From Struthidea cinerea (taxonomy: Eukaryota > Chordata > Aves > Passeriformes > Corcoracidae): a stretch of 64,000 nt of DNA. The notes beneath the pieces were generated by a model. That model saw only the letters and a list, made by a program, of their open reading frames with translations. It was not told the origin of the DNA and did not search any database. The stretch spans positions 1,251,578 through 1,315,577 of the forward strand of contig VZTI01003262.1 in NCBI GenBank assembly GCA_013397865.1. The letters run 5' to 3'. A program made the translations under genes and the position numbers. Below, one piece after another: positions 12,101-24,100 of this stretch. How positions within the stretch are numbered: the stretch's first letter is position 1; each line of letters opens with the position of its first letter.

Positions 12101-15100
12101 ACTGGAGTGCATCCAGCAAAGGGCTGCTAAGATGATTAAAGGAAATACCTAGTGAGAGAGCATAAAAAAGATGAAGCCAGAGTCTTCTCAGTGAATGAAC
12201 AAGAGAAAATATGCATGACTTTTAATACAAACCACTCCATTGAAACATAAGCAGAAATGTGTATGTTGTGAAGATGAGGGAGCACTGAGGCTGCCCAAAG
12301 AGGTTGTGGAATCTCCATCGTTGGCATTGTTCAAAACCTGACTAGGCCTGACTAATTTGCTGACTCTCCTTTAAACAGGGAAGAAGGACTGGCTGCTCTC
12401 CAAAGATGTCTTCCAGCCTCGTGCATTCTGTGATTCAGGGATATCTGTATTAAATTAACCCCTTTCTGTTGGACAGAATGCATGTTTTATGTCTACTGTT
12501 TTCTACCTAGAACCCTATATAAACAATGTTATTGCTTGCACCTTGAACTACTTTGTGAAAGCAAAGAATATTATATGTAGGGCTTTTGTCCTGTTTAAAA
12601 AGCTTGTTTAAAAAGTTGTGTACTTGCCTTGCATTGGATACAGTAAATTTAACTTTTCTTTTGTTTCACTTTTAGAGTTCACTGAAAACACAGAAGCCTT
12701 GAAGACTAAAATGTCTGAACTTAGACTGTACTGTAACCTCCTTGTTCAGCAAGTGCATAAAACAAAGGAAGCCAGCATTTGTGGTGTGTCAGAACCAGAG
12801 GTACAGCTCTATTTTTGCTGTAGACCACATCTGTAAAGTCTTGAGCTTGTGAACTTTTCGGGGTAGCCAACGTAGTATTCACTCACAGTTACTTAATGTT
12901 GAAACCTCCTTCTGCAGAGAACCTGAGGGAAGTAAAGTGCTCATGCAACAGTTCTTGTTTAAATGGAGTATTACTGTATTGTTGCAAATAACTTGCCCTT
13001 TGTTGGGCTAGCAAGCAGTGAGATGAGATCTGGTATCTGTGATCTACACAGTAACACCTCTGTAGGTGATTGTGTGTTTACAGTGGATCAAAAAAAGCAG
13101 ATCTTTTGTAAAAAGATAACTTGCAAGAAGTGCACGTTTCTGCCTCTGAGTCATTAATATCCTGCTCAGCAAAACACATCTAAAACCCTTAAAAGGCCAA
13201 GAGATGATGCAGACCACAAAAAAAGAGCAAAACTGGTATAAAGAACTGCTTGGTTAGCCTCACTTAAGTTAAAGTTTCAAACCTTGCAGGTCTTTCTGAC
13301 CAAAGAAGCCTCATTTAAGAGGGATCTCCTAAAGACAGTAATTTGCCCCTTGCTTTGAGAGAGAAATGTGTGAAGAGGGATGTGCTTCCCTTGCTAGAGA
13401 AGAGAAGCTGGTGTGGAGTTCTGGGATGTCTCCCACTGGAGAGATGGGTGCTCAGGTGCAGAGCAAGCAGGCAAAACACCTGAAGGTTAATCATTTGTAT
13501 GTCCAAGCCATCTCTGTAAAGAAACTTGATAAACTTTTTAAGGTGAATTAAAAGACAGTGCAGAAGCCTGATGTGGTGTACAAATGACTAAAAGGCACTG
13601 TTAGAACTTGCAGCTCACAGGTGTTGACCTGTACTGTGTTTATCCTGCTCATATTTCTTGCATCTGGGGGAAGACTCTCTTTCCCTGATCTTACTGGCAT
13701 TTAACTGCAAAGATTTATTGCTAGAAGCATTTCAGCATCAATAACTCACTTTGCAGAATGGCAGTGTCATACTTCATTCTGCATTTTTGTCATCTGCAGT
13801 AATTTTTTTGTTCATGGAGTTTTTGGAAATTATTATCTGCCGATCATTCTGCATCTGTTTGATTTGTTTACTTTTCATTTCTCCTGTCAATGGTGTTTCC
13901 TGGAATGCCATTGTTGAATACATCCAGGCTTAGTATTTCATACAGTTCTAATGCCAATAAGATGAGTAACTAAGAGGCATTGATTTCAAATCACAAGCGT
14001 GCTAAGCTTGTACGGAGAGGCTGACAAGAGTGGTAATACTGCAAGGGGACACAGCCACAGCAATGTGCGATGCCAGTTCTCTGAGCAGCTGACACACTGA
14101 GTTTTAATTCATGTTAACCAGAAATCGCAACTGTAGCAGCTCTGGGCTTTGCAATATTAGTTGCTCCAAATTGATCTTCTGTGGTGAGTCCATTTCTTCC
14201 TATTGATTTCTTCTCACAGAGTGAGATTGATATGGGAGCTCTGTTAAAATCAACCTGTGACACTTTCCTGAAGACCCTTGAAGAATGTATGCAGATTGCA
14301 AATACTGCCTTCACTTCTGAGTTGTTGCATCAGACCCCACCTGGATCCCCAAATTTAGCAGTTCTCAGAACGAGCAAGGTAATGGCCAGTATCTTCTTCT
14401 CTCAGCCTCAGCAGGTATGCTAATGGGTCCTTTTGTCAAAAGCAGCATTTGTAGAAGTAGGGAATGCCTTTTTACCCATATCGTAGCTACTGGTCCTACA
14501 CCAGACATACTCTGCTATTTCTTGTGGTTTGCAAGGGAGATAAGGCCATTTTTTTAATAAGCAGTGACCAATCTCTTAACTTTTAATGACAGGTGAAAGT
14601 TATTAAACATTAACTTTCAGGGCCTGAAAGTTACACAGTGGTGTTCCAAAACACCTTAGCTCTACAGCAAGTTTGTCCATTGTGGGAGCTCACAGCAATT
14701 ATTACTCTGCTAAGCTACAGCAGTATTGGATATGTGCTAATATGCCAGTGGGAGCTGATGAGCTTAGCTTTTTAATGACAAGGACACATTCTTGAATCCT
14801 GGATCCATAACTACATATGCAAAACTGGAGCATCTCTGGCAAACAGGAAGTTAAGGTCTATGTTGGAAGGTAGATGCATGACTGTATCTGAGGAACGACA
14901 TTGCTTCACCATACCTGGTACCTAGCCTCATGTTTCTTCTGATTTTTTCAAAATTTTTTTATTTAGTAAAGAAAACATTGCGAAGGAAACTCACTGCTTT
15001 GTTTCTTTTCCATATGCTGTGTGGTGTCTCACTTGACATTTGCTAGCTAGCTTTTGAAAGAAATCTGATCTTCTTTCTTTTCCTATTTCTTTTTTTCTTT

Positions 15101-18100
15101 ACAATATTGTAATGGTGTAATAATGTAGCACCATTTTCACATTTGTCTGTGTACTGCCTCCAGGTCAGAGAATTAGTGAGGGTTTTTTTGCTGACTCCAA
15201 CTTGTGTTTAATAAAATGTGAAGCTTGAGAAGTGTGATAGTCTTCTTGCTTTAAAGAATATTCTCCCCCATCCATATCTTTCAGGTAAAGCACTCTGTCT
15301 TGTCCAGTCACACCTCAACAGACAGGTATGACAGAAGTCTTTACTGTCAATCTCTTTCTGTGTTCACAATCTGTGTTCGGTGGAGGGCTATCTTTCCTCA
15401 TTGTTACTCTATACTGTTACTGGATGCAGGCAGAATTGTGTTGCTCTGGGCTGCCTGCTTGGAAGCAGGTGAAACAAAAAGGATGTGGCTCACCCCACTT
15501 CATGTCTCTTCCGTATCAGCCCTTTCCCTGTCATTTTTCTCTGCAGTCCACTTGGTGTCTTACTGCTCAATCAGCAGCCAACTCTCTCCCGCTTCAGTGC
15601 TCCTTCCTGCATTTTAGATTCCACTTCGTAAGCTCATAAAAGTCATTGATGGTGAGCAGACTGATTCGTGGAGTAGGTGGCAAGGATGTATATTTTCAAG
15701 TACTAATGAGGGGATATCCTGTAAGTTACAATACCTGCTTGTGATTTTCTTTTCTGCAATCGCATTTTTTTAGTTATGTACCTTTTTAGTAAAGATCGTT
15801 GTAAATGTACTTGAATTCTGCAAGCTGACGTTGAGTCTTTAATCCTCTTTGCTGCAAAAAGCTGCCTCATTCTTGTTATTATTTTAGACAAGTATTTTTG
15901 CTCAGAGCAGCCTGTGACAGCCTGTAACTTCTGTCAACTATTTTCTCTTATTTGTGTGTTCACATGAAGAAGCTTACCAAGCAATGCTTTATACACTGTT
16001 ATTCTTTCCCTTTCTTCAGGCAGGTGGAATTGAACCCCTGTGAAAATGGCTGTGTAAGAGCAGAAATTAACCATCAAGAGCAAACAGTTATTAAAAGTAT
16101 GGAATGTTTAAACTTGGGAACAAATGAGGGGAGTGGTGATGTTTATGTTGAAGATCATGTAGCAGAGGATTTGGCAGGTGAGTTATATGTACAATGTTTT
16201 ATCCAGGATGATTTTTCTATAGGTGTAAATTAAGGAAGGTATAGGCTCCTTGTGAGATTGCTGATCCCTGACTCCCAGGAGAGGGAATATCAGTCTTTTA
16301 GTCTGATACCTGCCCCTCTTCTCAGCATAGCTCCTGCTGCCTTTGTTGATGGCTAACTTGGGACTGAATGGAGAAGGAAATCAAAAATTCTGTTTTGGCC
16401 CTTCGGGTGCAGATTGATGTGTGTAACAAAGCAGCCTGGCAGAGCTTGGGCTCTCCTTGCACTGTGGGCAGACATGTTATTCCCTGCTGCTATGTAGGGC
16501 TGCAGTGTCAGAAGGGGCCATGGAAGCTTTGTGTGCCTGTCTGGGAGGGCTTGAACTTTTAGTCACTCTTGATTGCTCTGACAAATGTTTACAGAAAATT
16601 AACCCTTTTTCTGCAACTAAGAGTATCCTAGAAAGCGTCTTCTTTCTTCCTTTACCTTAGCAATAGTGTGAAACTTAGATTTGTGTGTGACTTCAGTAAA
16701 ATGCTGTTGAACTAATTCAGTATAAAATTCCCTCCAATGTAGTTATATTGTTAAGGGCTACTGAACTTAATTTGGATAACTGTTCGTGTAATGTGATTTT
16801 TGCTCATCCTGTTGAATGGACTTTACCACTCTTGAACAGTGGCTTTCTCTGCCTGGCTGTTATTCCAAAACATGAATATGCAGTCAGTGAGTCAGCAGAA
16901 GTTTTTAAGCCCAAGTTAATGATGATAGTGATTTTGCCCTTATGGGTTCTCTTTGGAATTTTTGCCATTTTTGTGGTTGGTACTATGTAGCGTGGCAAGT
17001 CCCTGCAGAATAACACACACATGTCACCATTTAGCATAATACCTCAATAAAACAGCACTAAAGCAAGGACATCGTACTCATTCAAGTCAAGTTGTTGGTG
17101 TCATTTAGCTACTGTGGTTCCTGTGCACAAAAGAGAAAAGGCTACCCCCTGTTGGGTACGCACATTTGAGCTGCAGAGGTTTGCTGTCAGCATGGGGTGG
17201 AGTTAGGATGTGCGGGGCCGCCCGTACAGGCTGGGCTGACCCCACCAGCCCGTGGGCTTTGTTTCGCTGACGGCTCTTATCTGGGTGCTCCGTCTGACCC
17301 CAAGAGCTCTGCCCTGTCTCTTTATGAAGAGATACTTTACAAAGATACTTTTCCCTCCCTCTCACCTTTATTAAGAGCAGTCAGTCTTTAAAAGTGCTGA
17401 ACCACTTAAGTCCCATAAGTCCCATAGCAAATTTCTGTCATTTAGGGCTTACAGTGTTTGAGTTTGAAATTTCAGAGGACCCAGGGTTTTTGCATAGCAC
17501 TCCTGTGGAGTCACTGCAGACTTGGGCTGTTTCTCTACTCCCCAGCCTATATGGCTTGGTGAAGGACAGATCGGTGACATCACTCAAACCTCTATCATTC
17601 CTTAGCAGAGACACTTTGCTTGTGAATGTCAGTCATGTCTGAGGCCATTTTTATTCTGCCTTGAGGAGAATGGCTGGTCCGGGTATGAGGGGTTCTTTTT
17701 TCACCCAGGTTTGTTCAGTGGTTCTGCAACCAATAGGGACTGCTGCAAGCCTGCTTTCAGTTGTCACTTGGAGGAAGAGAGTTCCTTGCAGCTTGATCCT
17801 TTCAGCCAGAAGCTCAGTTCTGCTTCAGATCTCTCTCTAATCCTCACTGACACTTGAAAGTATTCCTCTCCTGGAAAGACAGGTTCCCTGGGAAATCTTG
17901 GATGCTAGTTTGACAGTCTGGCAGCAAGATGTCCTGTAGCTATGGCTTGTGTGATGCAGATGCTGTGAATCATTTTTGCTTCTTGATTTGTTCTCTGAAG
18001 TTCTCCATGAGGTCAGAAGGTCTTACCATGTATGGGATGTATATGAAAGATTTTGTCTGTCCTTTGTCTTCCTTGTGCTGTATGTGAAACAGTTGTACTT

Positions 18101-21100
18101 GGCCCCAAAAAGAAATAAAATAGACCATAATGGGGAACCTGGACATTTTTCTGGGAAACTTTTAAAGATACTCATAGAAATCAGGGAGAACATAGCAGCC
18201 TCTGATACCATACAAGTGTCCATCTAAGCAGCCAGTTTGCTTACCTATCAGAAGAAGCAAACACGTTGCTGTTACTCCTTTCCTTTTGAAAAGGCACTGT
18301 GGCACTTCAACAATACTGGGAAAGTTACAGCTATGTGAGAAGTAACCTTCCTTTCAGGGACATGAGTCTGCTCCCTGCTGCACCAGATCGCTTCTTCAGT
18401 GCTGTTCTTTCTCACAAGACTGTCCTTGCTGAGGTTGTGTGGGCTCAGCTGTACTGCAGCATGGTGCTTGGTCTGTTTGATTAAAAGAAATGGGGGGTGA
18501 CTGATTGAAATGTGGTCCGAGCACCTACCAAACCTGCGGTGAGAGTAGTGGTGCAGGCAGGGATGCTTTTAAACTTGCACTAGCCAGATATCCAAGCGCC
18601 TTCCTTCAAATAGAAAGGCATCTTGATGAAAAGGAGTAACAACGTGTATGTAACTGTTTTCTTTTTTTTGTTTTTCTTTTGTTTCCTGTAAATGTTAGGC
18701 ATTAAAGACAACGGAGAGGACAAGCTCCAAGCTGTAGAAGGCTGTGGTGCCCACAAGTTGCTGCAGTTGGAAACAAATTCTTTAAGTGCATTAACTCTGT
18801 GTGAGGAAGAAAGAAATGAAAATGATTCTCCTACCTTCTTCAGTGTCATGAGCAATAGGTAGTACAGATTTCAATTAAAAGTATTACTGAAACTTTGTAA
18901 AGCCTTTAATTGACTTATTTTTAAGACTTTTCTGTCTGTAAAGCTGTATTTACTGAGATTATTTAACAAGACTGCCTACAGCACAGTAATTGGAAGAAGA
19001 TATCTTTTGTAAAATTAGCTGTACAGAGTGAAGTGGGAGGTTTTTCCTTATTTATAATTGCAGGCCTTGCTTGCACACCACCCAGTATATGTTCTCTGCA
19101 GTCAGCTGTTTTAACATAGTGAAACAAAAGCCATGTTGGTGGTTTCATGTCTATAAATTTTACCTCTATGCAAATGACTTGGACAGGAAATCTAATTTTG
19201 CTTTTAGAAGTTACACAAAAGGAATTGCTGAGGTAACAATATTTTCTGCTTGTCCTGGACACCAGGTTCAGTGATATTGAACTTCGGGAGGAGGAGGGCA
19301 TACCAACAGAGGAGTTCCTGGAGTCGTGTTATGCAATTGTGCCCGTTCTGGGTAAGCAGCTTCTTTTCTTCTGATTCCTTTTGACTGCTGCTAGCAGCAA
19401 GCAAAAGTGGAGCAGTTGGATTGGAAAACTTGTTTCTTCACTTCAGTGATATAGTAGAACCAATATCAGCAGAATCAGTTTGGTACCAGAACATGCTTCT
19501 TATCCCTTTGTTTTAAAGAGGATCCACTCTCATTTAGATGGGACCCACATATAAGCTGTTTGGCAGTCTAGGTGTCTGTATGGAACAGTAATTTCTCTCT
19601 CTCAGAAGAGCAGCATAGATGTCTTACAGTCTAGTACAGCTGACAGCACACCCCCTCTCACACAAGAGTACACACAATGTACTTTCTGTTTGGTATTTCT
19701 GAAGGCTTTGATCTCCTGCTAGCACAGCCCCCCACCAGCTTGACCCCTGCATCTAGTGGATGTGATGTCTCTGTGAGCATGCAGCCCTTTGAAGACTTCT
19801 GAACTGTAGGTCGGAGTATTTTAACAGTTGTAGCGACCGGGGTGAATTGGTTCTACACCAGAGAAAAACATTTTGTCATTCACTTAGTATTCTCCTGCCA
19901 TTTAGAAGGATTGTTAAATGAGTAATTGATTTTTACTAAAACATGAGAACTGGAAAAAGACACAGTTTTAAAATATGGCCTTTTATTTTTCCCTAGACAA
20001 GCTGGGACCAACTGTTTTTGCTCCAGTTAAAATGGATTTTGTAGGCAACATCAAGGTAACAACTTGTTTCTAGCACTAATTTTTGTGTTTTAAACAAAAT
20101 GTCCACTTTAGACACTAGTGCTCAAGAATCTTTGTGGTAGGAGTCAGTACTGGAAGGCTATTTAATATTTGATAATGTTACCATCTGTCAGATTAAAGCG
20201 CTGAAATGCCCCTAATTCTGTTCTGACAGTACATGCTGTGTTTAATAAATCCAGTTGTGTGCAAACTTAAAAAATACTTGGTTGAGTGCCAAGTAAAACA
20301 TCTGTTACACCTCATGAATATGACTCTGATTCTGAGCTGTATAGGTTATAAGTCATGATGTGATGTTAGCGATGTTGACTTTAGGCTGTAAAACAAATGG
20401 AGGGGTGGGGGAAAAACCGCTTTGCTCAACCAAGTAGGAGGAAGTTAATGCTTTAAGAAGCAGTTTGTCAGCAGACTGGGGCAGACCGTGCAGGCCCAAG
20501 CCTGCTGGAAGTTCTTCCAGCTTTAAGAACCTTCTGAAGAACCTTCAAGAACCTTTGACATACTGGCTCTGAGACAAAATATATTCGTAGCGAGACTTTT
20601 CACAGCATTTTCTTTCAAGGAAAAAAAAAGCACAACTTATCTTCTGAGTGCCTGCTAAAGAGCATTGTATACAGTCAGATTTGTTTGGTTGCTTATCTTA
20701 TAGAAGGTAGCCACTGGAAGACTGAAAATAGCTAGAGAAAAGAATGCTATTTAAAAAACTAAAACATAGAATATCTATTGTCGAGTGACAGACAGCTACT
20801 CCTTTAATGTAAAGAAGAAAAATCTATTTGTCTGCCCCTTATATATTGTGTCTCTTGTTTGTGTGAGGAGTTGTGCATAGAAACTTGGGAATATATTAAA
20901 ACCATGGGCATGCTGAGGACTGCTAAGTGTGATGGAGAGTGTGCAGTGGTCAGAAGGTAATTTTGCTTGTAGTTGGAGCTCTGGGCAAATGGGACTTTGC
21001 TTGAAGAGCAGTTTGAGTTAACTCCTTTCCTCCAGTGGGGAAGATGTCAGGTGAACCTCAAGCATTTTGTTGGACAGAAAGGGTAGGTCCCATGTAAATT

Positions 21101-24100
21101 GTTGACTGAGCTGCTTTATTTTGGTTGTGTTAGCCAGATGTGTCTGCAGTGTGCCCTGGGATGGCATGCCCAGCGTGTCAGAGCAGCCGTGCCTTGGGGA
21201 GTGTGTGACATCCTTGGGAATCTGTAGTATCCCATAGCAGGGAAGAGTCCTGGTAAATGGGTGGTATTTATAGGATGGGCCCCTGTTTGGTCTTAAAAGC
21301 CTAAAGCTTTGCCTATTACATTCTTTACAGAAAATAAACCAGAAATTTATAACCAACAAAGAAGAGTTTGATACCCTGCAGAAGATCGTGCTCCATGAAG
21401 TGAACGCAGGCGTAGCACAAGTTAGGAACTCTGCTACAGAGGCTCTCCTGTGGCTGAAAAGGTAATGGCCTTGTGGCTGCCTGCACTGTGAGCTGCTGGT
21501 GCAATGAGGGGCCTTTCACCAGTGCACGCTTATGTACATGGAGCAGACTGGTTACTTTCCACAGGCTCCATCAATCCAAACTGGCCAGGTTCAACATTAA
21601 AGTGCTGTCTGTGGTTGTATCACTGCAGCTTTGCCAAAAGGCCTGAAAAAAACATTGCAGGCAAGACTTTTTCCCATAAGAGTGAAGTTACAATGAATGA
21701 CTGACTGATCCTACTGGGCTAGGGCATCAAGCAAATGATTTCAAGCTGCAGCAGAAATGTTCAGCAAAGTGGTTTTCCCTTGGACTAGGAGAGAGGCTAG
21801 AGGAGGTGGCTGCAATTTTGTTCAGATTGAAAGTGGCTCCTTAATTCTGAGTTTTATTGCACTTAGGAGTTGTATTGCAACTTTGGGGGCTTTGTTTTAC
21901 TTTGAGCTACTTTCTTATAAACATGGTTTCTTTTTATTTCATGGGTTCATCCCGGCAGAGGCTTAAAGTTCTTGAAAGGGTTTTTGACAGAAGTGAAGAA
22001 TGGGGAAAAGAACATCCAAACAGCTCTGAGTAAGTGCCGATTGCTTCATTCTTCATGTGCTTCTAAATTTACATACTTGGCTACTTTCCTCCTTGTTTAG
22101 AACCTGTGTCTTCTTTTCTTCAGTGACTGATGATGCAAGTGATCTCTAAGATGTAACATTTTTGAAAACTGTAGTTTTTTAAAATGGCTGCCTTGAGATG
22201 GGTTACTAGATAATTGGTAAATGTTGATTTATTAACAAATAAAGATTTCTTTAGTTGGCATATTTTTGGCAGAGGAGACAGTCACATCTTAGGGAAACAA
22301 GTGCTTTGACTCATTCACATTTTTCTACTGGTTTGCAGTAGGAGTGCTTCCAAATGAATAATTGCTGTTTTGTTAGTTTTCTAATTCCTTGTGTGATTTG
22401 CCATCATTCTTTGAAATCATCTCTTTGCCAATAGGGCTGTGAGTTGCCTGCATCAATTAGAAGGGAGGTTGTAACAGAGAAGAAGGATTTTTTCCAAGTA
22501 CACAATTTCTGACGCTTTCTTTGTCAGCCTGTTGGCCACAGCAAGTACAAAACAAAATGCAAACCCCCCTAAGACTTGACTTGGTCGCTCCTGAGCAAGA
22601 CCCTCTCTATATGCATGCAGTCTAATGTTATAATAATCTTTTAAACTGACTGCAAAACAGCTTTTTTTAAAGCTTTTTATTTGAGCTTCTTACACACAGC
22701 AAAGCAGTTGCCTTATAGGATTAGTAAAAAGAGCTACTACACTGAAGTGTGTAGCAGCTCTTGGAAGTGAGACTGTAAATACACTGCTACCAGATATGGG
22801 TGTTAAACACCATGGAAAGTCAAGGCACTTATTTGACCTTCTGAGTCTGAAGTCTTCAGCACTGAATTACTTCTTCAATTGCTCTGTGTCTGCAGCAGTC
22901 ATGCTGCTGTTTTTTTTTTTTTTTTGCAACTCTGAGAGCTGGCTCAGCTAGGTCTGGAAACTAACCATTGTTTTAGTGTCCTTGCTCTGCTGCATAATTG
23001 TATCTTCTTTAATATTTTCACAGCCACAGCTTTTCCTAAAATCTTTGCTTTATTCCTACAACTTGCTTTTTATTTCTCACGCTTTTAGAAATCCTTTTTG
23101 TGTTTCCCACAGCTCTGTGTCTGCAGCAGTCATGCTGCTGGTTTTTTCTACTTTTTCATTCCCTTTCTTCCCCTGAAAAGCTCTTCCATATCTGTACCAC
23201 CAGCGCAGCTTTGGTTTACTGCTGGAGTTTCACTCCCTACAGTATTTTCTTAGACTTTACGTTTGCCTTCCTGTCTGTTAGAACACTAACTTGCTGTGGA
23301 TGAGTTGAAGGAGATTTGACAGCGGAGCTGAGACCCCAGTGCAGAAATCCCAAATCTGTCATCTCCTTTCAGTCACAGCTTTGGTACTCAGAAACAGCCA
23401 TTATTTACGTTGAGTGGCAAGAATATACCCTTGAATAGTCATTTCTAAGCTCTGAGTTCTCTTTGTGATGCAGACTTAAAACTGCCATACATCTATCTCT
23501 TGATTTTTTATTTTTTTTTCCCTTTAAGACAATGCTTATGGAAAGACATTACGGCAGCACCACGGTTGGGTTGTCCGCGGGGTCTTCGCGGTAAGTATTT
23601 GTCTTGGCTGCTGATAGAGCTGGGGGTCTTGCTCGTGTGATCTTATGTTGTGTGTAATTAATGAACTGCGTTAAAATTCTAAGCATTAAAATGAGTAGAT
23701 TCCTTTGCCGGACCTTATTTTCAAAGCGAGAATTGTGGTTTTCACTATGTTTAGTACTGGACTTTTAGGGTGGAGCCTGCTTTCTAGAGATGAAACAAAC
23801 AGATTGCACTTGCATGCACAATTTTTTAATTATGTGCTTTTGAGCACAGTCTTGCAGGGCTATTGAATGAAGAAATGAGGATTTGAGGTTTCTTTTTTGA
23901 AGATTGATCTCTCTTTGAATATGATTGAGAAAGGTTTACCACAGAGTGTGTGGGGAGTTGAAGCAGAATTTACTGGCCAGAAGAAATTTTTCGTCCAGTC
24001 TGGCAGCTCCCCCTTGTGTCTGTCACTGGAAAATTATCACTGAAATTACGAAAGGAAAAAGGAAAACCTCATCCAGGCAATCATGGCTTTGACTGAGAGA

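Larger units (their letters stand above)
12801..19996 (+). other. PLEKHA8 introns 4-9 (non-coding stretches)
   Basis: Introns 12801-14219, 14379-15284, 15326-16019, 16178-18698, 18859-19265 and 19352-19996, all GT-AG. Apart from an inverted repeat at 14594-14619 they show only pyrimidine tracts and chance frames. I see no RNA gene or element in them. Confidence 0.65.
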
